Positions 19,473 through 29,422 are shown, counted from the first letter of the stretch. The stretch is 64,000 nucleotides of DNA from Methylobacillus gramineus (GCF_020532675.1 NZ_JAJAVE010000001.1:1736001-1800000); one strand, 5' to 3'. The notes: a model not told the origin generated them from the letters alone. A program made the numbers and translations.

Positions 19473-21107
19473 TTAGCTGACAGACAGCGCGTAACCCGGG
19501 ATTTTCGACTCATCAACCTCATCAATCTGGTCTGGCTGCAAATACTGCTCTGCATATCGCAAATAGACTTTTTCACGAATAAACACATCAAACAGGTCTG
19601 GATCAATATGATGGTCCAGCTTCATATTCCCCAGTATTTGCAGAGCCTCAGATAAGCGCTTGGCTTTCTTGTAAGGCCGGTCACCAGACGTTAAGGCTTC
19701 AAAAATATCCGCAATACTCATCACTCGTGCCGGAATCGACATTTGCTCACGCGTCAGGCCACGCGGATACCCCTTGCCATCCATGCGCTCATGATGCCCT
19801 CCTGCATACTCCGGCACACGGCGCAGATCAGGCGGATAGGGCAAGGACTCCAGCATCTCTATCGTCACCACGATATGGTGATTGATGATGGATCGCTCTT
19901 CCTCAGTCAGCGTGCCTCGCTCTATGGTTAAGTTATAGATCTCTTCTTCAGTCAGAAACGGAACAGGCTGACCCAGCGCATCCTCAAGCACATATTGCCC
20001 AATGTGACGCACGCGCTGCTGATCCTCGACTGGCATCAACTCACTGCCTATATTCGCCTGCCGCAGAAAAATGCGGTCCAGCTCCAACTGCTGTAACCGT
20101 GCGGAAAACCCATGCTCCAGATCAGGCATAGCGGCATGACGACCTTGTTGCACACAGGCCAGCTTTTCTTTCAGGAATCCGCATTCAAGCTGTTTTTTCA
20201 ATAACTGAAAGCGCTGGTCTATCAACTCGATACGGTCAAAAATGGTGGATAACTTGGTCGGCTTATCCATCACGGCTTCTGGCGTCGTCACCTTGCCACA
20301 GTCATGCAACCATGCCGCAATCCTTAGTTCATCCACTTCCTTGCTGCTCATGCTGAACCCACTGATGGGCCCCACACTGGTCCGGCTCGCGGCCTCAGCC
20401 AGCATCATTGTCAGCTCGGGCACGCGCCGGCAATGCCCGCCCGTATACGGAGATTTCGCATCAATCGCGCCAGCAATCAGTTGTATAAATGCCTCAAACA
20501 GGCTTTTCAGGCCAGTGATTAATTGCTGATTAGTCAAGGCAACCGCAGCCTGTGATGCCAGTGATTCCACCAGCCGCTGGCTGGCCAGGGAAAATGGCAT
20601 GATGTCGCCGGTATCAGGATCCTGTGCATTGATCAATTGCAATATTCCGATGATTTCATTTTCATGATTCTTCATCGGCACTGTGAGGAACGAGCAAGAG
20701 CGATAGCCTGTGGCTTGATCAAATTCCCGCGTACCAGAAAAATCGAACCCATCCACCGCATAGGCATCGTCTATATTGACAGTACACCCGTTCAGACTGC
20801 TATAGGCGGCCACCATGTGGTGGTTAGGACTTCCATCATTCAGATAAAGTGGTAAGGAGGGAAAGGGGATATCAATGCCAGTCGTCCCGCCCATAGCAAT
20901 ATTGAGTGAGCGCGTACGCATGATTTCAAACCGCAGTTGCTGATCTTCAGTCACGGTATAGAGAGTGCCGCCATCGGCGTTGGTCATCTCCTTGGCACTG
21001 ATCACTATCATTTCCAGCAAACGTTTGTGGTCATGCTCTGAAGAAAGCGCAATGCCGATCGCATGAAGCTGCTCTAGCTGCTGCAAAAGAACACTCTGGT
21101 CCGTCAT
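19473..21107 (-). CDS. GAF and HD-GYP domain protein, probable cyclic-di-GMP phosphodiesterase
   Basis: A 544-aa protein with an N-terminal GAF sensor domain (about 20-185) and a C-terminal HD-GYP domain. The HD pair is in AAWLHDCGKVTTPEAVM (about 265-281) and the GYP signature in HHERMDGKGYPRGL (about 435-448). Between them lies an unusually long insert of about 120 mostly helical residues (about 295-415). The last residues after about 520 look disordered. HD-GYP proteins open cyclic-di-GMP; activity here is inferred from intact motifs. It lies 36 bases downstream of an FHA-domain gene and they are probably cotranscribed. Confidence 0.88.
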   Translation of the reverse strand: MTDQSVLLQQLEQLHAIGIALSSEHDHKRLLEMIVISAKEMTNADGGTLYTVTEDQQLRFEIMRTRSLNIAMGGTTGIDIPFPSLPLYLNDGSPNHHMVAAYSSLNGCTVNIDDAYAVDGFDFSGTREFDQATGYRSCSFLTVPMKNHENEIIGILQLINAQDPDTGDIMPFSLASQRLVESLASQAAVALTNQQLITGLKSLFEAFIQLIAGAIDAKSPYTGGHCRRVPELTMMLAEAASRTSVGPISGFSMSSKEVDELRIAAWLHDCGKVTTPEAVMDKPTKLSTIFDRIELIDQRFQLLKKQLECGFLKEKLACVQQGRHAAMPDLEHGFSARLQQLELDRIFLRQANIGSELMPVEDQQRVRHIGQYVLEDALGQPVPFLTEEEIYNLTIERGTLTEEERSIINHHIVVTIEMLESLPYPPDLRRVPEYAGGHHERMDGKGYPRGLTREQMSIPARVMSIADIFEALTSGDRPYKKAKRLSEALQILGNMKLDHHIDPDLFDVFIREKVYLRYAEQYLQPDQIDEVDESKIPGYALSVS

Positions 21108-21143
21108 GCGCTACTCCCCTTGAATCGGTAATGTCAGCCAACC

Positions 21144-21884
21144 CTAAGGGCTGAGGGAAAACTCCATCCTCACCCCAGCCAACTCAATAATATCGCCATG
21201 CCCCAATGCATGGGCCTGAACACCTACTGCATGACCATTTAACACCGGACGTCCTTCCCCTTCCACATGGGCAAGGAAATAGCCATGCGGGCGTCTGGTA
21301 ATCACCGCTACCTGCACGCCGCTTTTCCCCAAGGTAGTCAAGCTCTTGTGTAACACCATCTGCTTCCCGGCGCTGGCCCCGCTCAATACCTGTATTTTGG
21401 CACTCTGTAATTGACTGACTGGCGCCAACAGGGGAACGGTATTGATGACTGCAGCTTGCCCAAGCTCATCGTCCAAAGAAGTCTCGCTCGGCTCAACCAC
21501 CTGCTCTACTTGCGCCTCAGGAGCAGCATCCGCCATCGCTTGATTGATCAATGGCATGACCAGTATGGTTTGTTCAAAACCGCGACTGGCGGCAAGACCC
21601 TCTTCCCGATATTCAATCTGGTGCCGACCCAGACCTATCCTGTCACCATCCTGCAACCAGTGCTGCTTGACGGGCTGACCATTCACCAATGTCCCATTCG
21701 TGCTGCCCGCGTCCTCAATGTAGGACTGATCACCAGCCGTGACAACCACCGCATGCTCACCACTGATGGCAAGGTTTTCAAGGCGGATATCGTTATTGGG
21801 TCGCCGCCCTATCGTCAATCGCTCTTTATCCAGTGGAAACTCGGCCAGAAAATCACCTTCCAGTGTCAGTACAAGCTTTGCCAT
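21144..21884 (-). CDS. FHA-domain protein
   Basis: A 246-aa cytoplasmic protein with an N-terminal FHA domain (about 3-100): LTIGRRPNNDIRLENLAISGEHAVV and DAGSTNGTLVNG carry the phosphothreonine-binding Gly-Arg, Ser-x-x-His and Asn-Gly residues. A linker (about 105-160) and a second, more divergent FHA-like region (about 165-245, LNGHAVGVQAHALGHGDIIEL) follow. It is the first gene of a pair with the GAF/HD-GYP protein, so it may link protein phosphorylation to cyclic-di-GMP turnover; this is inference. Confidence 0.87.
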   Translation of the reverse strand: MAKLVLTLEGDFLAEFPLDKERLTIGRRPNNDIRLENLAISGEHAVVVTAGDQSYIEDAGSTNGTLVNGQPVKQHWLQDGDRIGLGRHQIEYREEGLAASRGFEQTILVMPLINQAMADAAPEAQVEQVVEPSETSLDDELGQAAVINTVPLLAPVSQLQSAKIQVLSGASAGKQMVLHKSLTTLGKSGVQVAVITRRPHGYFLAHVEGEGRPVLNGHAVGVQAHALGHGDIIELAGVRMEFSLSP

Positions 21885-22063
21885 AAATACCCGATTCCTA
21901 CCTGTTTAATCACTTGCACCCCATACTCCCATGACAGGCCATTTCAAAATGCGCGGCATAACACTTCACATGGCATGTGCATAAACCTTGAATTTGTTAT
22001 TTTTTACTGACTGCTCAGAATATGACCAATCTTACCCAACATTACAAGCAATTACCGACAAAA

Positions 22064-22090
22064 AAATAGCCAGCTTGCGGCTGGCTATTT
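22064..22090 (-). terminator. Terminator after nusB
   Basis: A perfect 11-base-pair hairpin (AAATAGCCAGC, loop TTGCG, GCTGGCTATTT) lies 21 bases past the nusB stop and continues into a T tract on the minus strand. Confidence 0.9.
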
Positions 22091-22111
22091 GTCATCTCCA
22101 ATACTGGCGAA

Positions 22112-22600
22112 CTATCTCCGGTTCCGCTGAAACTCATCAGGACGGGCTTCAGCAGCAATCTTGTCGAGCACACCGTTCACATATTTGTGGCCATCCGTGC
22201 CGCCATATAGCTTGGCCAGCTCTACACCCTCATTAATTGCCACGCGATAAGGAATGGTAACGTCATAGATCAGCTCATAAGCAGCAATACAGAGAATGGC
22301 ATGTTCTATCGGGCTCAACTCAGATACCTGGCGATCCAGCGAGCCCACCAAACGAGCATCCAGCACGCTCATATTCGAGGCGACACCTTCCAGCAGCTGA
22401 CGGAAATACTCATCATCCGCCTTGTCAAAATCGGGATCATCCGCCAGCTCACGCATGATGTCGCGCACTGCTTTCTGGTTCATCAGACCCAGGTAAATTC
22501 CCTTGAGCACCAACTCCCGTGATTTACGGCGACTGCGTGCAGCCTTGACAGGTTTGGGACGCGCAGCAGCGTCAGGCTGGTTATTATCAATATCGCTCAT
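22112..22600 (-). CDS. nusB: Transcription antitermination factor NusB
   Basis: NusB (162 aa) binds boxA of rRNA transcripts with NusE (S10) and supports antitermination. The Arg/Lys-rich N-terminus after a disordered lead ([17 protein letters not shown], about 22-38) and the C-terminal segment [30 protein letters not shown] are diagnostic. Its start overlaps the end of ribH by 4 bases, the common ribH-nusB arrangement. Confidence 0.96.
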   Translation of the reverse strand: MSDIDNNQPDAAARPKPVKAARSRRKSRELVLKGIYLGLMNQKAVRDIMRELADDPDFDKADDEYFRQLLEGVASNMSVLDARLVGSLDRQVSELSPIEHAILCIAAYELIYDVTIPYRVAINEGVELAKLYGGTDGHKYVNGVLDKIAAEARPDEFQRNRR

Positions 22601-23046
22601 AGCTGCTTCAGTAAGTTGATCATCTCAACCACAACAGTTGCAGCTTCGGCGCCCTTCACTGCCATACGCTCTTCTGCCTGCTCATCAGTTTCTGTGGTGA
22701 GAATGGCATTGGCTACGGGGATACCCGTGTTCAATTGCACATCAGAAATGCCGCGGGCGGATTCATTGGAAACGACCTCAAAATGATAGGTCTCCCCACG
22801 GATGATCGCACCCAGCGCAATCAATCCGTCAAACTGCTCGCTATCGGCCATTTGCAGGAGAATGGCTGGCGTTTCAAGCGCACCTGGCACGGTTGCCAGG
22901 GTAATGTCATTATCGGCCACACCCAGCTTCACCAACTCTGCCACGCAGGCTTGCAACAGGCCTTCGCCAATATTGCTGTTAAAGCGTGACAATACAATGC
23001 CAATACGCAAATCCTTGCCGTTCAAATCTACTGCTATTTTCTTCAT
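22597..23046 (-). CDS. ribH: 6,7-dimethyl-8-ribityllumazine synthase
   Basis: RibH (149 aa) joins 5-amino-6-ribitylaminouracil and dihydroxybutanone phosphate to lumazine, the last step but one of riboflavin synthesis. Visible marks are [42 protein letters not shown] (catalytic His) and [13 protein letters not shown]. It is slightly short at the C-terminus, within the family range. Other rib genes are outside the window. Confidence 0.96.
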   Translation of the reverse strand: MKKIAVDLNGKDLRIGIVLSRFNSNIGEGLLQACVAELVKLGVADNDITLATVPGALETPAILLQMADSEQFDGLIALGAIIRGETYHFEVVSNESARGISDVQLNTGIPVANAILTTETDEQAEERMAVKGAEAATVVVEMINLLKQL

Positions 23047-23141
23047 GATCTCGTTCCGTCAGGTACGCGGCCCATGCCGCGTCATTGAAAATGATTCAGG
23101 GGATGCCCTGATTAATCAAGATATTTTACCACGTAGCGACT

Positions 23142-23723
23142 TTATGCACGCGCTGAGATTTCAGCATGGCGAAAACAATCGATAGTGTGATCGTTGACCA
23201 TACCGGTTGCCTGCATGAATGCATAACAAATCGTAGAACCAACGAATTTAAATCCCCGCTTGATCAAAGTCTTGGACATCTGATCTGACACCAGCGTTTT
23301 GGCTGGCACCTGGGAAACATCCGACCAGGCGTTGTGCACTGGCTCGCCGCCTACGAATTCCCACAGGTACTGATTTAGACTGCCATACTGCGCCTGGATT
23401 TCCAGCGCAATACGCGCATTGCCAATGGTAGAAGCCACCTTGAGCCGGTTGCGCACTATGCCTGCATCTGCCAACAGACTATCCACCTTGGCCTGATCGT
23501 AAGCGGCTACTTTAGCGATCTCAAAATCATCAAACACCTGACGATAGTGCGCGCGTTTTTTCAGGATAGTGCTCCAGCTCAGGCCTGCCTGGGCACCTTC
23601 CAGCGTGAGGAATTCAAACAAGGTACGGTCATCATGAACCGGCACACCCCACTCATGATCATGATAAACAATATCGAGTGGGGCCTTGGCCCATAGACAA
23701 CGCGAACGAGCGGGATGGCTCAC
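23142..23723 (-). CDS. tag: DNA-3-methyladenine glycosylase I
   Basis: Tag (about 193 aa) removes 3-methyladenine from DNA in base-excision repair. It has the N-terminal zinc Cys (RCLWAKAP), YHDHEWGVPVHDDRTLFEFLTLEGAQAGLSW, and the C-terminal TICYAFMQATGMVNDHTIDCFRH with the other zinc ligands. The GTG at 23723 is preferred because AGAGG lies 8 bases upstream and the product then starts near the conserved Cys. It lies 20 bases after the MFS gene. Confidence 0.93.
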   Translation of the reverse strand: MSHPARSRCLWAKAPLDIVYHDHEWGVPVHDDRTLFEFLTLEGAQAGLSWSTILKKRAHYRQVFDDFEIAKVAAYDQAKVDSLLADAGIVRNRLKVASTIGNARIALEIQAQYGSLNQYLWEFVGGEPVHNAWSDVSQVPAKTLVSDQMSKTLIKRGFKFVGSTICYAFMQATGMVNDHTIDCFRHAEISARA

Positions 23724-23743
23724 AACAAACACCTCTGGCCGAT

Positions 23744-25360
23744 TTAATGGAACAGGATAACGGCTTTCTGCAAGGTATTCCATATGCCATAACTAATCGG
23801 AATGCCTACCGCTACCCATACCACCACCGTCAGAACGGTACTGCTTTTGTGCGTGCCCTGCTGGCTGGCTGCCGCCAGCGACTTCTCATGAGAGATTTTC
23901 TTTTCAGCCTCAAGCTCGGCTGGTGTCATGTAATGTTTTTCAGCCACTGGACGCACCAGTAAGTTGCACACCAGCCCAATCAACAAAAGCGCAGCCAGCA
24001 CATACATGATCATGTTGTAGGCATGATCTGCAGGCACGCCATGATCCAACTGATAGTCGCGTAGGTAATTCACCGTGACTGGCCCAAGCACGCCTGCAGT
24101 TGCCCATGCTGTCAGCAAGCGGCCATGAATCGCGCCTACATGCTGAGTGCCAAAGATATCGGCAAGATAGGCAGGAATCGTCGAGAATCCACCGCCATAC
24201 ATGGTGAGGATAACGCAGAACAATCCTGCAAACAGCGCCACACTGCCGATATCTCCCGCCCAGGGTGACAGGATGTACAGCACAAAACCCAGCGCAAAAA
24301 ATATGATATAGGTCAGCTTGCGCCCAAGAAAATCAGAGCATGACGCCCAGCCAATCCGTCCCAGGATATTGAAGAAGGACAACAAGCCGGCAAAACCCGC
24401 TCCAATGGCCGCCACCTGCAGTTTCTGGTCCAGGCTCAGCTCAGCCAGTTTCAGCGGCTCACCTATGAGCAATCCCCCAAACACCTCCTGCAACATCGGA
24501 GAAGCCATGCCAATCACGCCTATGCCCGCACTCACATTCAGGCACAGCACACTCCAGAGTAACCAGAACTGTGGCGTTTTATGCGCTTGATTCACATGCA
24601 CATGGCGTGAGGTAATCATCGCTTTGCCATTATTCGCTGGCGGAGTCCAGCCTTCAGGTTTCCAGCCATTGGCGGGCACGCGATAGCCGAGCGAGCCTAT
24701 CATCATGGCGACAAAATATAATACGCCCATGGTGGCAAAGGTTTCCCAGACACCAATCGATGTCGGTGTTGCGAAGTAATTCATCAGGGTATTGGCTAAG
24801 GGTGCGCCTATCATGGCACCACCACCGAACCCCATGATGGCCATACCGGTTGCCATCCCCCTGCGATCAGGGAACCACTTGATCAGGCTTGAAACTGGCG
24901 AAATGTATCCCAGCCCCAAACCAATCCCGCCAATCACACCCGAGCCTAACCACATTAACCAGAGCTGGTGTGTGTATACCCCAATCGCCGAGATTAGCAG
25001 GCCACCGCCCCAACACAGCGCGGCCACTGCCCCCGCCTTGCGTGGGCCTGCATGCTCCAGCCAATGCCCAAACACAGCAGCTGAGGAGCCAAGAAAAACA
25101 AAAAACAGAGTATACATCCAGCCCAGATCACTGACCTTCCAGTCGCAACTCGTTGTAATGGTGCGCATCCAGAAACTGATATCCTCGCCACACGCAAGCG
25201 GCTCCTTGATACCCAAGGCCTTGGACAGCGGCAACCAGAAGACACTGAAACCATACGCCATACCAATGGACAAATGCACCGCCAATGCAGCAGGCGGCAC
25301 CAACCAGCGGTTATAGCCCGGCGCAGCAGTAATGCGCTCTTTGGAGAAAAAACCAGACAT
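23744..25360 (-). CDS. MFS transporter of the oxalate/formate antiporter (OFA) family
   Basis: A 538-aa inner-membrane protein with about twelve helices. The N-terminal NRWLVPPAALAVHLSIGMAYGFSVF and GGIGLGLGYISPVSSLIKWFPDRRGMATGMAIMGFGGGA segments are typical of the OFA family (OxlT, YhjX). A loop of about 40 residues after the first helix, with two Cys residues, is a feature of this subgroup. OFA members move small carboxylates; formate or oxalate would suit a methylotroph but the substrate cannot be read. Confidence 0.88.
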   Translation of the reverse strand: MSGFFSKERITAAPGYNRWLVPPAALAVHLSIGMAYGFSVFWLPLSKALGIKEPLACGEDISFWMRTITTSCDWKVSDLGWMYTLFFVFLGSSAAVFGHWLEHAGPRKAGAVAALCWGGGLLISAIGVYTHQLWLMWLGSGVIGGIGLGLGYISPVSSLIKWFPDRRGMATGMAIMGFGGGAMIGAPLANTLMNYFATPTSIGVWETFATMGVLYFVAMMIGSLGYRVPANGWKPEGWTPPANNGKAMITSRHVHVNQAHKTPQFWLLWSVLCLNVSAGIGVIGMASPMLQEVFGGLLIGEPLKLAELSLDQKLQVAAIGAGFAGLLSFFNILGRIGWASCSDFLGRKLTYIIFFALGFVLYILSPWAGDIGSVALFAGLFCVILTMYGGGFSTIPAYLADIFGTQHVGAIHGRLLTAWATAGVLGPVTVNYLRDYQLDHGVPADHAYNMIMYVLAALLLIGLVCNLLVRPVAEKHYMTPAELEAEKKISHEKSLAAASQQGTHKSSTVLTVVVWVAVGIPISYGIWNTLQKAVILFH

Positions 25361-25493
25361 CAGACACCCCTTATTTAATCAATAATCAGCAAGCAATCAC
25401 CGCCACTGCCAAGATCGAAACAATTTGTTACAAATACTCATATAAATTGGGAAAAACTGCAATGCCTGAGTCTATTTAATCTTGTTCATCAAT

Positions 25494-25511
25494 CTGTCAT
25501 ATTAGCGTCAT
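25494..25511 (+). promoter_or_regulatory. Pho box upstream of phoB
   Basis: CTGTCAT-ATTA-GCGTCAT matches the PhoB binding consensus of two 7-base repeats spaced by 4 bases, and a further TCGTCAT unit follows. It lies 39 bases before the phoB start and predicts autoregulation of phoBR under phosphate limitation. The divergent MFS gene could also respond. Confidence 0.75.
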
Positions 25512-25549
25512 ATATTGCTCGTCATTCAACCACTCAAGGAAACCTCCAA

Positions 25550-26236
25550 ATGCCAGCCAATATACTGGTAGTAGAAGACGAACCAGCGATACAGGAATTG
25601 CTTGCCCTGAACCTGACCCAGGCCGGCCACAACCCAGTGCGCGCACTGAGTGTGGAGCAGGCACAGATGCTGATTCGCGAGACCCTGCCTGACCTTATCC
25701 TGCTCGACTGGATGCTGCCTGGCATGAGCGGTATTGAGTTTGCACGCAAGCTGAAAGGCGATGAGCTGACAAAGTCCATCCCCATCATCATGCTTACAGC
25801 ACGTGGCGAAGAAGCAGACAAAGTACGTGGGCTGGAAGTGGGTGCGGATGATTACGTCACCAAACCCTTCAGCCCGCGTGAACTCAATGCCAGAATCAAG
25901 GCCGTATTACGCCGTCGTGCACCTCAAATGACAGATGACCCGATTGAAGCGGGCGGCCTCAGGCTGGATCCAATGACGCACCGGGTGTCAGGCAATGGAA
26001 AAACCCTGGAACTGGGTCCGACAGAATTCCGTTTGCTGCATTACTTAATGTCCAATCCGGAACGCGTGCATTCTCGCACTCAAGTGCTGGATCGCGTCTG
26101 GGGCGACCGCGTATTTGTCGAAGACCGTACCGTGGATGTGCACATCCGCCGCCTGCGACGCGCACTTACAGAGTCCGGGCATGAAGAATTTATCCAGACT
26201 GTGCGTGGTGTTGGCTACCGTTTCTCCGCTCAGTAG
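25550..26236 (+). CDS. phoB: Phosphate regulon response regulator PhoB
   Basis: PhoB (228 aa) has an N-terminal receiver domain with acidic pocket ED (9-10), phospho-acceptor Asp53 (LILLDWMLPG) and Lys in YVTKPFSPRE, and a C-terminal OmpR-type winged helix (VDVHIRRLRRAL, VRGVGYRF). LDWMLPG and the overall line-up with PhoR directly downstream and a Pho box upstream make PhoB much more likely than another OmpR-family regulator. Confidence 0.95.
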   Translation: MPANILVVEDEPAIQELLALNLTQAGHNPVRALSVEQAQMLIRETLPDLILLDWMLPGMSGIEFARKLKGDELTKSIPIIMLTARGEEADKVRGLEVGADDYVTKPFSPRELNARIKAVLRRRAPQMTDDPIEAGGLRLDPMTHRVSGNGKTLELGPTEFRLLHYLMSNPERVHSRTQVLDRVWGDRVFVEDRTVDVHIRRLRRALTESGHEEFIQTVRGVGYRFSAQ

Positions 26237-26273
26237 ATCATAATAAGCGCCTGATTCTTACAAGAACAACTTC

Positions 26274-27602
26274 GTGCAAGATATTCGATGGAAAGCCCTG
26301 TGGCTCGGTTTGGCCACAGTATTCATTTGCCTGATCATCTGGGCAGCCACGGACGCCATGACTGCACTTGCGGTCTTTGCTGCGGCCATCCTGCTTTATC
26401 TGATCAGCCATTTGTTCTGGTTGCACAAGCTATTGCAGTGGTTCAAGAAGCCAGATCTCAACTCGATGCCCATAGGTGCAGGTATCTGGGAAGATGTGTT
26501 TGCCGCGATCTATTATGAAAAACGTCGCCATAGCAGGAGCCAGGCACAAATCAGCTCTGCGCTGGATCGTTTTCGCCACGCCGCCAGCGCCTTGCCAGAT
26601 GGTGTGGTCTTGCTGAATGGCAACGACCAGATCGAATGGTGTAACCCCACGGCTGAACACCAGCTCGGCTTATCCATGAAGCAGGATGCCGGTCAGCCCA
26701 TCAGTTATCTGGTCAGGCCGGTAGACTTTATCCAGTATCTTCATCGTCAGGATTATTCCGAACCCATCAAACTTAAATCATGGCGTAATGCAGGCGCCAC
26801 GCTGGAAATACAGCTGGTACCCTTTGGCGCCAACCAGAAATTATTGCTATCGCGCGATATCAGCCAGGTGGAAAAGCTCGAAACCATGCGGCGAGATTTT
26901 ATTGCCAACGTCTCCCATGAGATGCGTACCCCGCTTACGGTCGTCGGTGGCTTTATTGAAACATTGATGGATATGGAAGGTGCAGTGCCTGAAAGTACAC
27001 GCAGTTACTTCAGCATGATGCAGGAACAAACCAACCGCATGCGGCGCCTGATTGAAGACCTGCTGACCTTATCCCAGCTGGAGAATAGTCCGGAAGCACC
27101 GCAGGAAAGTGAGATTGATCTCTCAGCCCTGCTTAACATGCTCCTGCATGAAGGCAATAGCCTGAGCCAGAACCAGCACCACATCACGCTGGACCCGGTC
27201 GAACCCGGCCTGTTTATCAAAGGCGCCCCGGAAGAGCTGCACAGTGCCCTCGGCAATCTGGTCAGCAATGCCGTACGCTATACACCCAAGGGTGAATCTA
27301 TCTCGCTGAAGCTGCTGCTACGTGGCACCAATGTTATTTTCAGCGTGTGTGATACCGGCATTGGCATTGAGCAACAGCATATAGATCGTCTCACCGAGCG
27401 CTTTTATCGGGTTGATCGTAGCCGCTCACGTGAAACTGGCGGAACCGGGCTGGGCCTGTCTATCGTCAAGCATATTTTGACGCGCCATCAAGGTCACCTT
27501 GAGATCGAAAGTGAAGCAGGCAAAGGCAGTATCTTCAGTGCCGTCCTGCCCCAATCCCGCCTGATCCGAAAAACCGTCGCATCAGTTGATTCGCTGCCTT
27601 GA
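26274..27602 (+). CDS. phoR: Phosphate regulon sensor histidine kinase PhoR
   Basis: A 442-aa sensor kinase. It has two N-terminal hydrophobic helices (about 8-26 and 29-52), a short charged linker, a PAS domain (about 97-195), HisKA with His215 in NVSHEMRTPLTVV, and an HATPase domain with the N, G1 and G2 boxes (DTGIGIEQQHIDRL, GGTGLGLSIVKHI). There is almost no periplasmic domain, as in PhoR. The start is GTG at 26274. Its 3' end overlaps the convergent protease gene by 21 bases. Confidence 0.94.
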   Translation: MQDIRWKALWLGLATVFICLIIWAATDAMTALAVFAAAILLYLISHLFWLHKLLQWFKKPDLNSMPIGAGIWEDVFAAIYYEKRRHSRSQAQISSALDRFRHAASALPDGVVLLNGNDQIEWCNPTAEHQLGLSMKQDAGQPISYLVRPVDFIQYLHRQDYSEPIKLKSWRNAGATLEIQLVPFGANQKLLLSRDISQVEKLETMRRDFIANVSHEMRTPLTVVGGFIETLMDMEGAVPESTRSYFSMMQEQTNRMRRLIEDLLTLSQLENSPEAPQESEIDLSALLNMLLHEGNSLSQNQHHITLDPVEPGLFIKGAPEELHSALGNLVSNAVRYTPKGESISLKLLLRGTNVIFSVCDTGIGIEQQHIDRLTERFYRVDRSRSRETGGTGLGLSIVKHILTRHQGHLEIESEAGKGSIFSAVLPQSRLIRKTVASVDSLP

Positions 27603-28598
27603 TTCGAGTTGCTCCCAACCCTGCCGGTAGACGCGTATATCCGCCCCCCGGATGCGCGCAGCATTGAATAACTTGCGCGCGCGCATTGAATCCAGCCGGA
27701 TGCCGTAGCCTGCGTACATAAAATCCGCCATGGGCGCATTACTCTGACGGAAAAATCCCCACTGGGGCGAACTGCTGTAAAAACTTTCCACAAAACTGGT
27801 CACGCCCATCACGACATAACGCCCCTCTCCCAAATCAGCCAACCATGGCCCACCGGAATCGCCCAAAGTCGGCATTGGCAAACTTGGGATATATTCACCC
27901 TCATGATCCAGCCGATTCACGGCGAGCAGCGTATCCAATGTAGAAATAGCGCTGGCCTTGCTTTCAAACTGGGTACGATATCGCGCATAAAACAATGGAT
28001 CCAATGCTTCATAGCGGGCAGGCACAAAAGCAGAAAACTCCGCGCTGGCCTCGTGCAAGGTTTTGCTGGCGCACCGTAATATATCTGGGGGATTATCCGA
28101 GGCACCAAAGCCATAACCGCATAACAATGCCCTGGCTTGTGGATGATCCAGTAACACCGGCGCAATCAGCTTGGTATCCGTGAGCTGGAGATCAAATACC
28201 AAGACTGCCAGGTCATCAATCAGGTTGCCCCGCACTTTGTCGAACTCCGGGAAAATGGCTTGTGTGAGTATTGCTGACTGTATTGCAGGCTGATCCGCTT
28301 GGGCAATGCGTACCAGTGGGAGTTGATTTACTGGATTCAGGCTCACTTCACGCAGGCAATGGGCAGCCGTCAGCAAGGTTAAGGGCGCAACGCCTACGAC
28401 GACTGCGCTACACTGGCTATGACTGATCTTCCATTCTTGAGCATATTCACGCCAAGTCCGATGTTCAAACACCAGTTGAACCGTCGACACACCGACAGCA
28501 GGCATGCCATCCATGATGGCATTTGCCTCAGAAAAAGGCAGCATCAAGCCTATCAAGGCCAGCCCTCTTAGCATTACGGAAGTGATCAACGCGTTCAT
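27582..28598 (-). CDS. Exported trypsin-like serine protease
   Basis: A 338-aa protein with a signal peptide (about 1-27, ending ANA-IMD) and an S1-family peptidase domain. The triad is visible as His80 (LLTAAHCL), Asp128 or Asp129 (NLIDDLAVLVFD) and Ser248 (LGDSGGPWL). The mature enzyme would act in the periplasm or outside. Substrate is unknown. It is convergent with phoR and overlaps it by 21 bases. Confidence 0.88.
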   Translation of the reverse strand: MNALITSVMLRGLALIGLMLPFSEANAIMDGMPAVGVSTVQLVFEHRTWREYAQEWKISHSQCSAVVVGVAPLTLLTAAHCLREVSLNPVNQLPLVRIAQADQPAIQSAILTQAIFPEFDKVRGNLIDDLAVLVFDLQLTDTKLIAPVLLDHPQARALLCGYGFGASDNPPDILRCASKTLHEASAEFSAFVPARYEALDPLFYARYRTQFESKASAISTLDTLLAVNRLDHEGEYIPSLPMPTLGDSGGPWLADLGEGRYVVMGVTSFVESFYSSSPQWGFFRQSNAPMADFMYAGYGIRLDSMRARKLFNAARIRGADIRVYRQGWEQLESRQRIN

Positions 28599-28682
28599 TT
28601 CAATCTCCTTGCACTGCCTGCCTGAAGACCTACATTGGCGATTTACTGCTTTATTTCACTCCATTACACCCCATCAATCAAG

Positions 28683-29018
28683 CTACCGTGGTGCAAACAT
28701 GATAATCATCATGCCAGCTATGGCCACCATGACCCCGACAATATCCCAGGCACTGGGACGTATGCCATCCACCAGCCAGAGCCAGCCCAGGGCGACAAAA
28801 ATATAGACGCCACCATACGCCGCATAGACTCGCCCAGCAGCATTGGGATGCAAACTCAGCAACCAGGCAAACAAGGCAAGACTGAGAGCCGCAGGTAACA
28901 ACAACCATACCGACCCGCCTTTTTTCAGCCACAGATAAGGCAGATAGCAGCCTACAATCTCAGCCAGGGCGGTCACAACAAATAACAAGAAAGTTTTTAA
29001 TATCATCCCGATGGGCAT
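28683..29018 (-). CDS. YnfA family (UPF0060) membrane protein
   Basis: A 111-aa inner-membrane protein with four helices: [22 protein letters not shown], a central pair, and [43 protein letters not shown] is the family hallmark. YnfA proteins are distant relatives of small multidrug exporters; function here is not established. Confidence 0.93.
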   Translation of the reverse strand: MPIGMILKTFLLFVVTALAEIVGCYLPYLWLKKGGSVWLLLPAALSLALFAWLLSLHPNAAGRVYAAYGGVYIFVALGWLWLVDGIRPSAWDIVGVMVAIAGMMIIMFAPR

Positions 29019-29370
29019 GCAATAGCTGAATACCTACATTATAAACACGCGCTTCATTTTCATAAGCACCATAGTGCTCTAGTTGCATTCACGCCTTTCT
29101 ACTCCACACTCCATCAATCGCCAATCATCTTTACCCAAGCGGATAACATTGCCATTCATTCAGCCCAATCCCCGGCGAAAGCGTCTTTACTTCACTGCTA
29201 ACGCTAACTTGCCCCAGCTGTTGATAAATCCACACACATCCATCTTATTGTGTGAATTGGGACAGATTGTTTTGTTAGCAACAGGCGATTAACCGCTTGC
29301 ACCCCAGGCTTAAAACCAAAAATACATTAAAAATCATATAACTATAAAACCACCACTTGTCATCAATTAG

Positions 29371-29385
29371 TGGCACGGCGCTTGC
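29371..29385 (+). promoter_or_regulatory. Sigma-54 promoter of the exported amidohydrolase operon
   Basis: TGGCACGGCGCTTGC matches the -24/-12 consensus TGGCACG-N4-TTGC perfectly, with correct spacing. The first gene starts 38 bases downstream at 29423. The 404-base stretch from 29019 holds no gene; upstream of the promoter there is an inverted repeat CACACA-N10-TGTGTG at 29233-29254, a possible activator site, and a TTGCACC half-site near 29297. It predicts control by RpoN plus an unidentified enhancer-binding protein. Confidence 0.82.
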
Positions 29386-29422
29386 GATACCTATCTGTCA
29401 TTCAAAAAAACAGGGATCTTCC

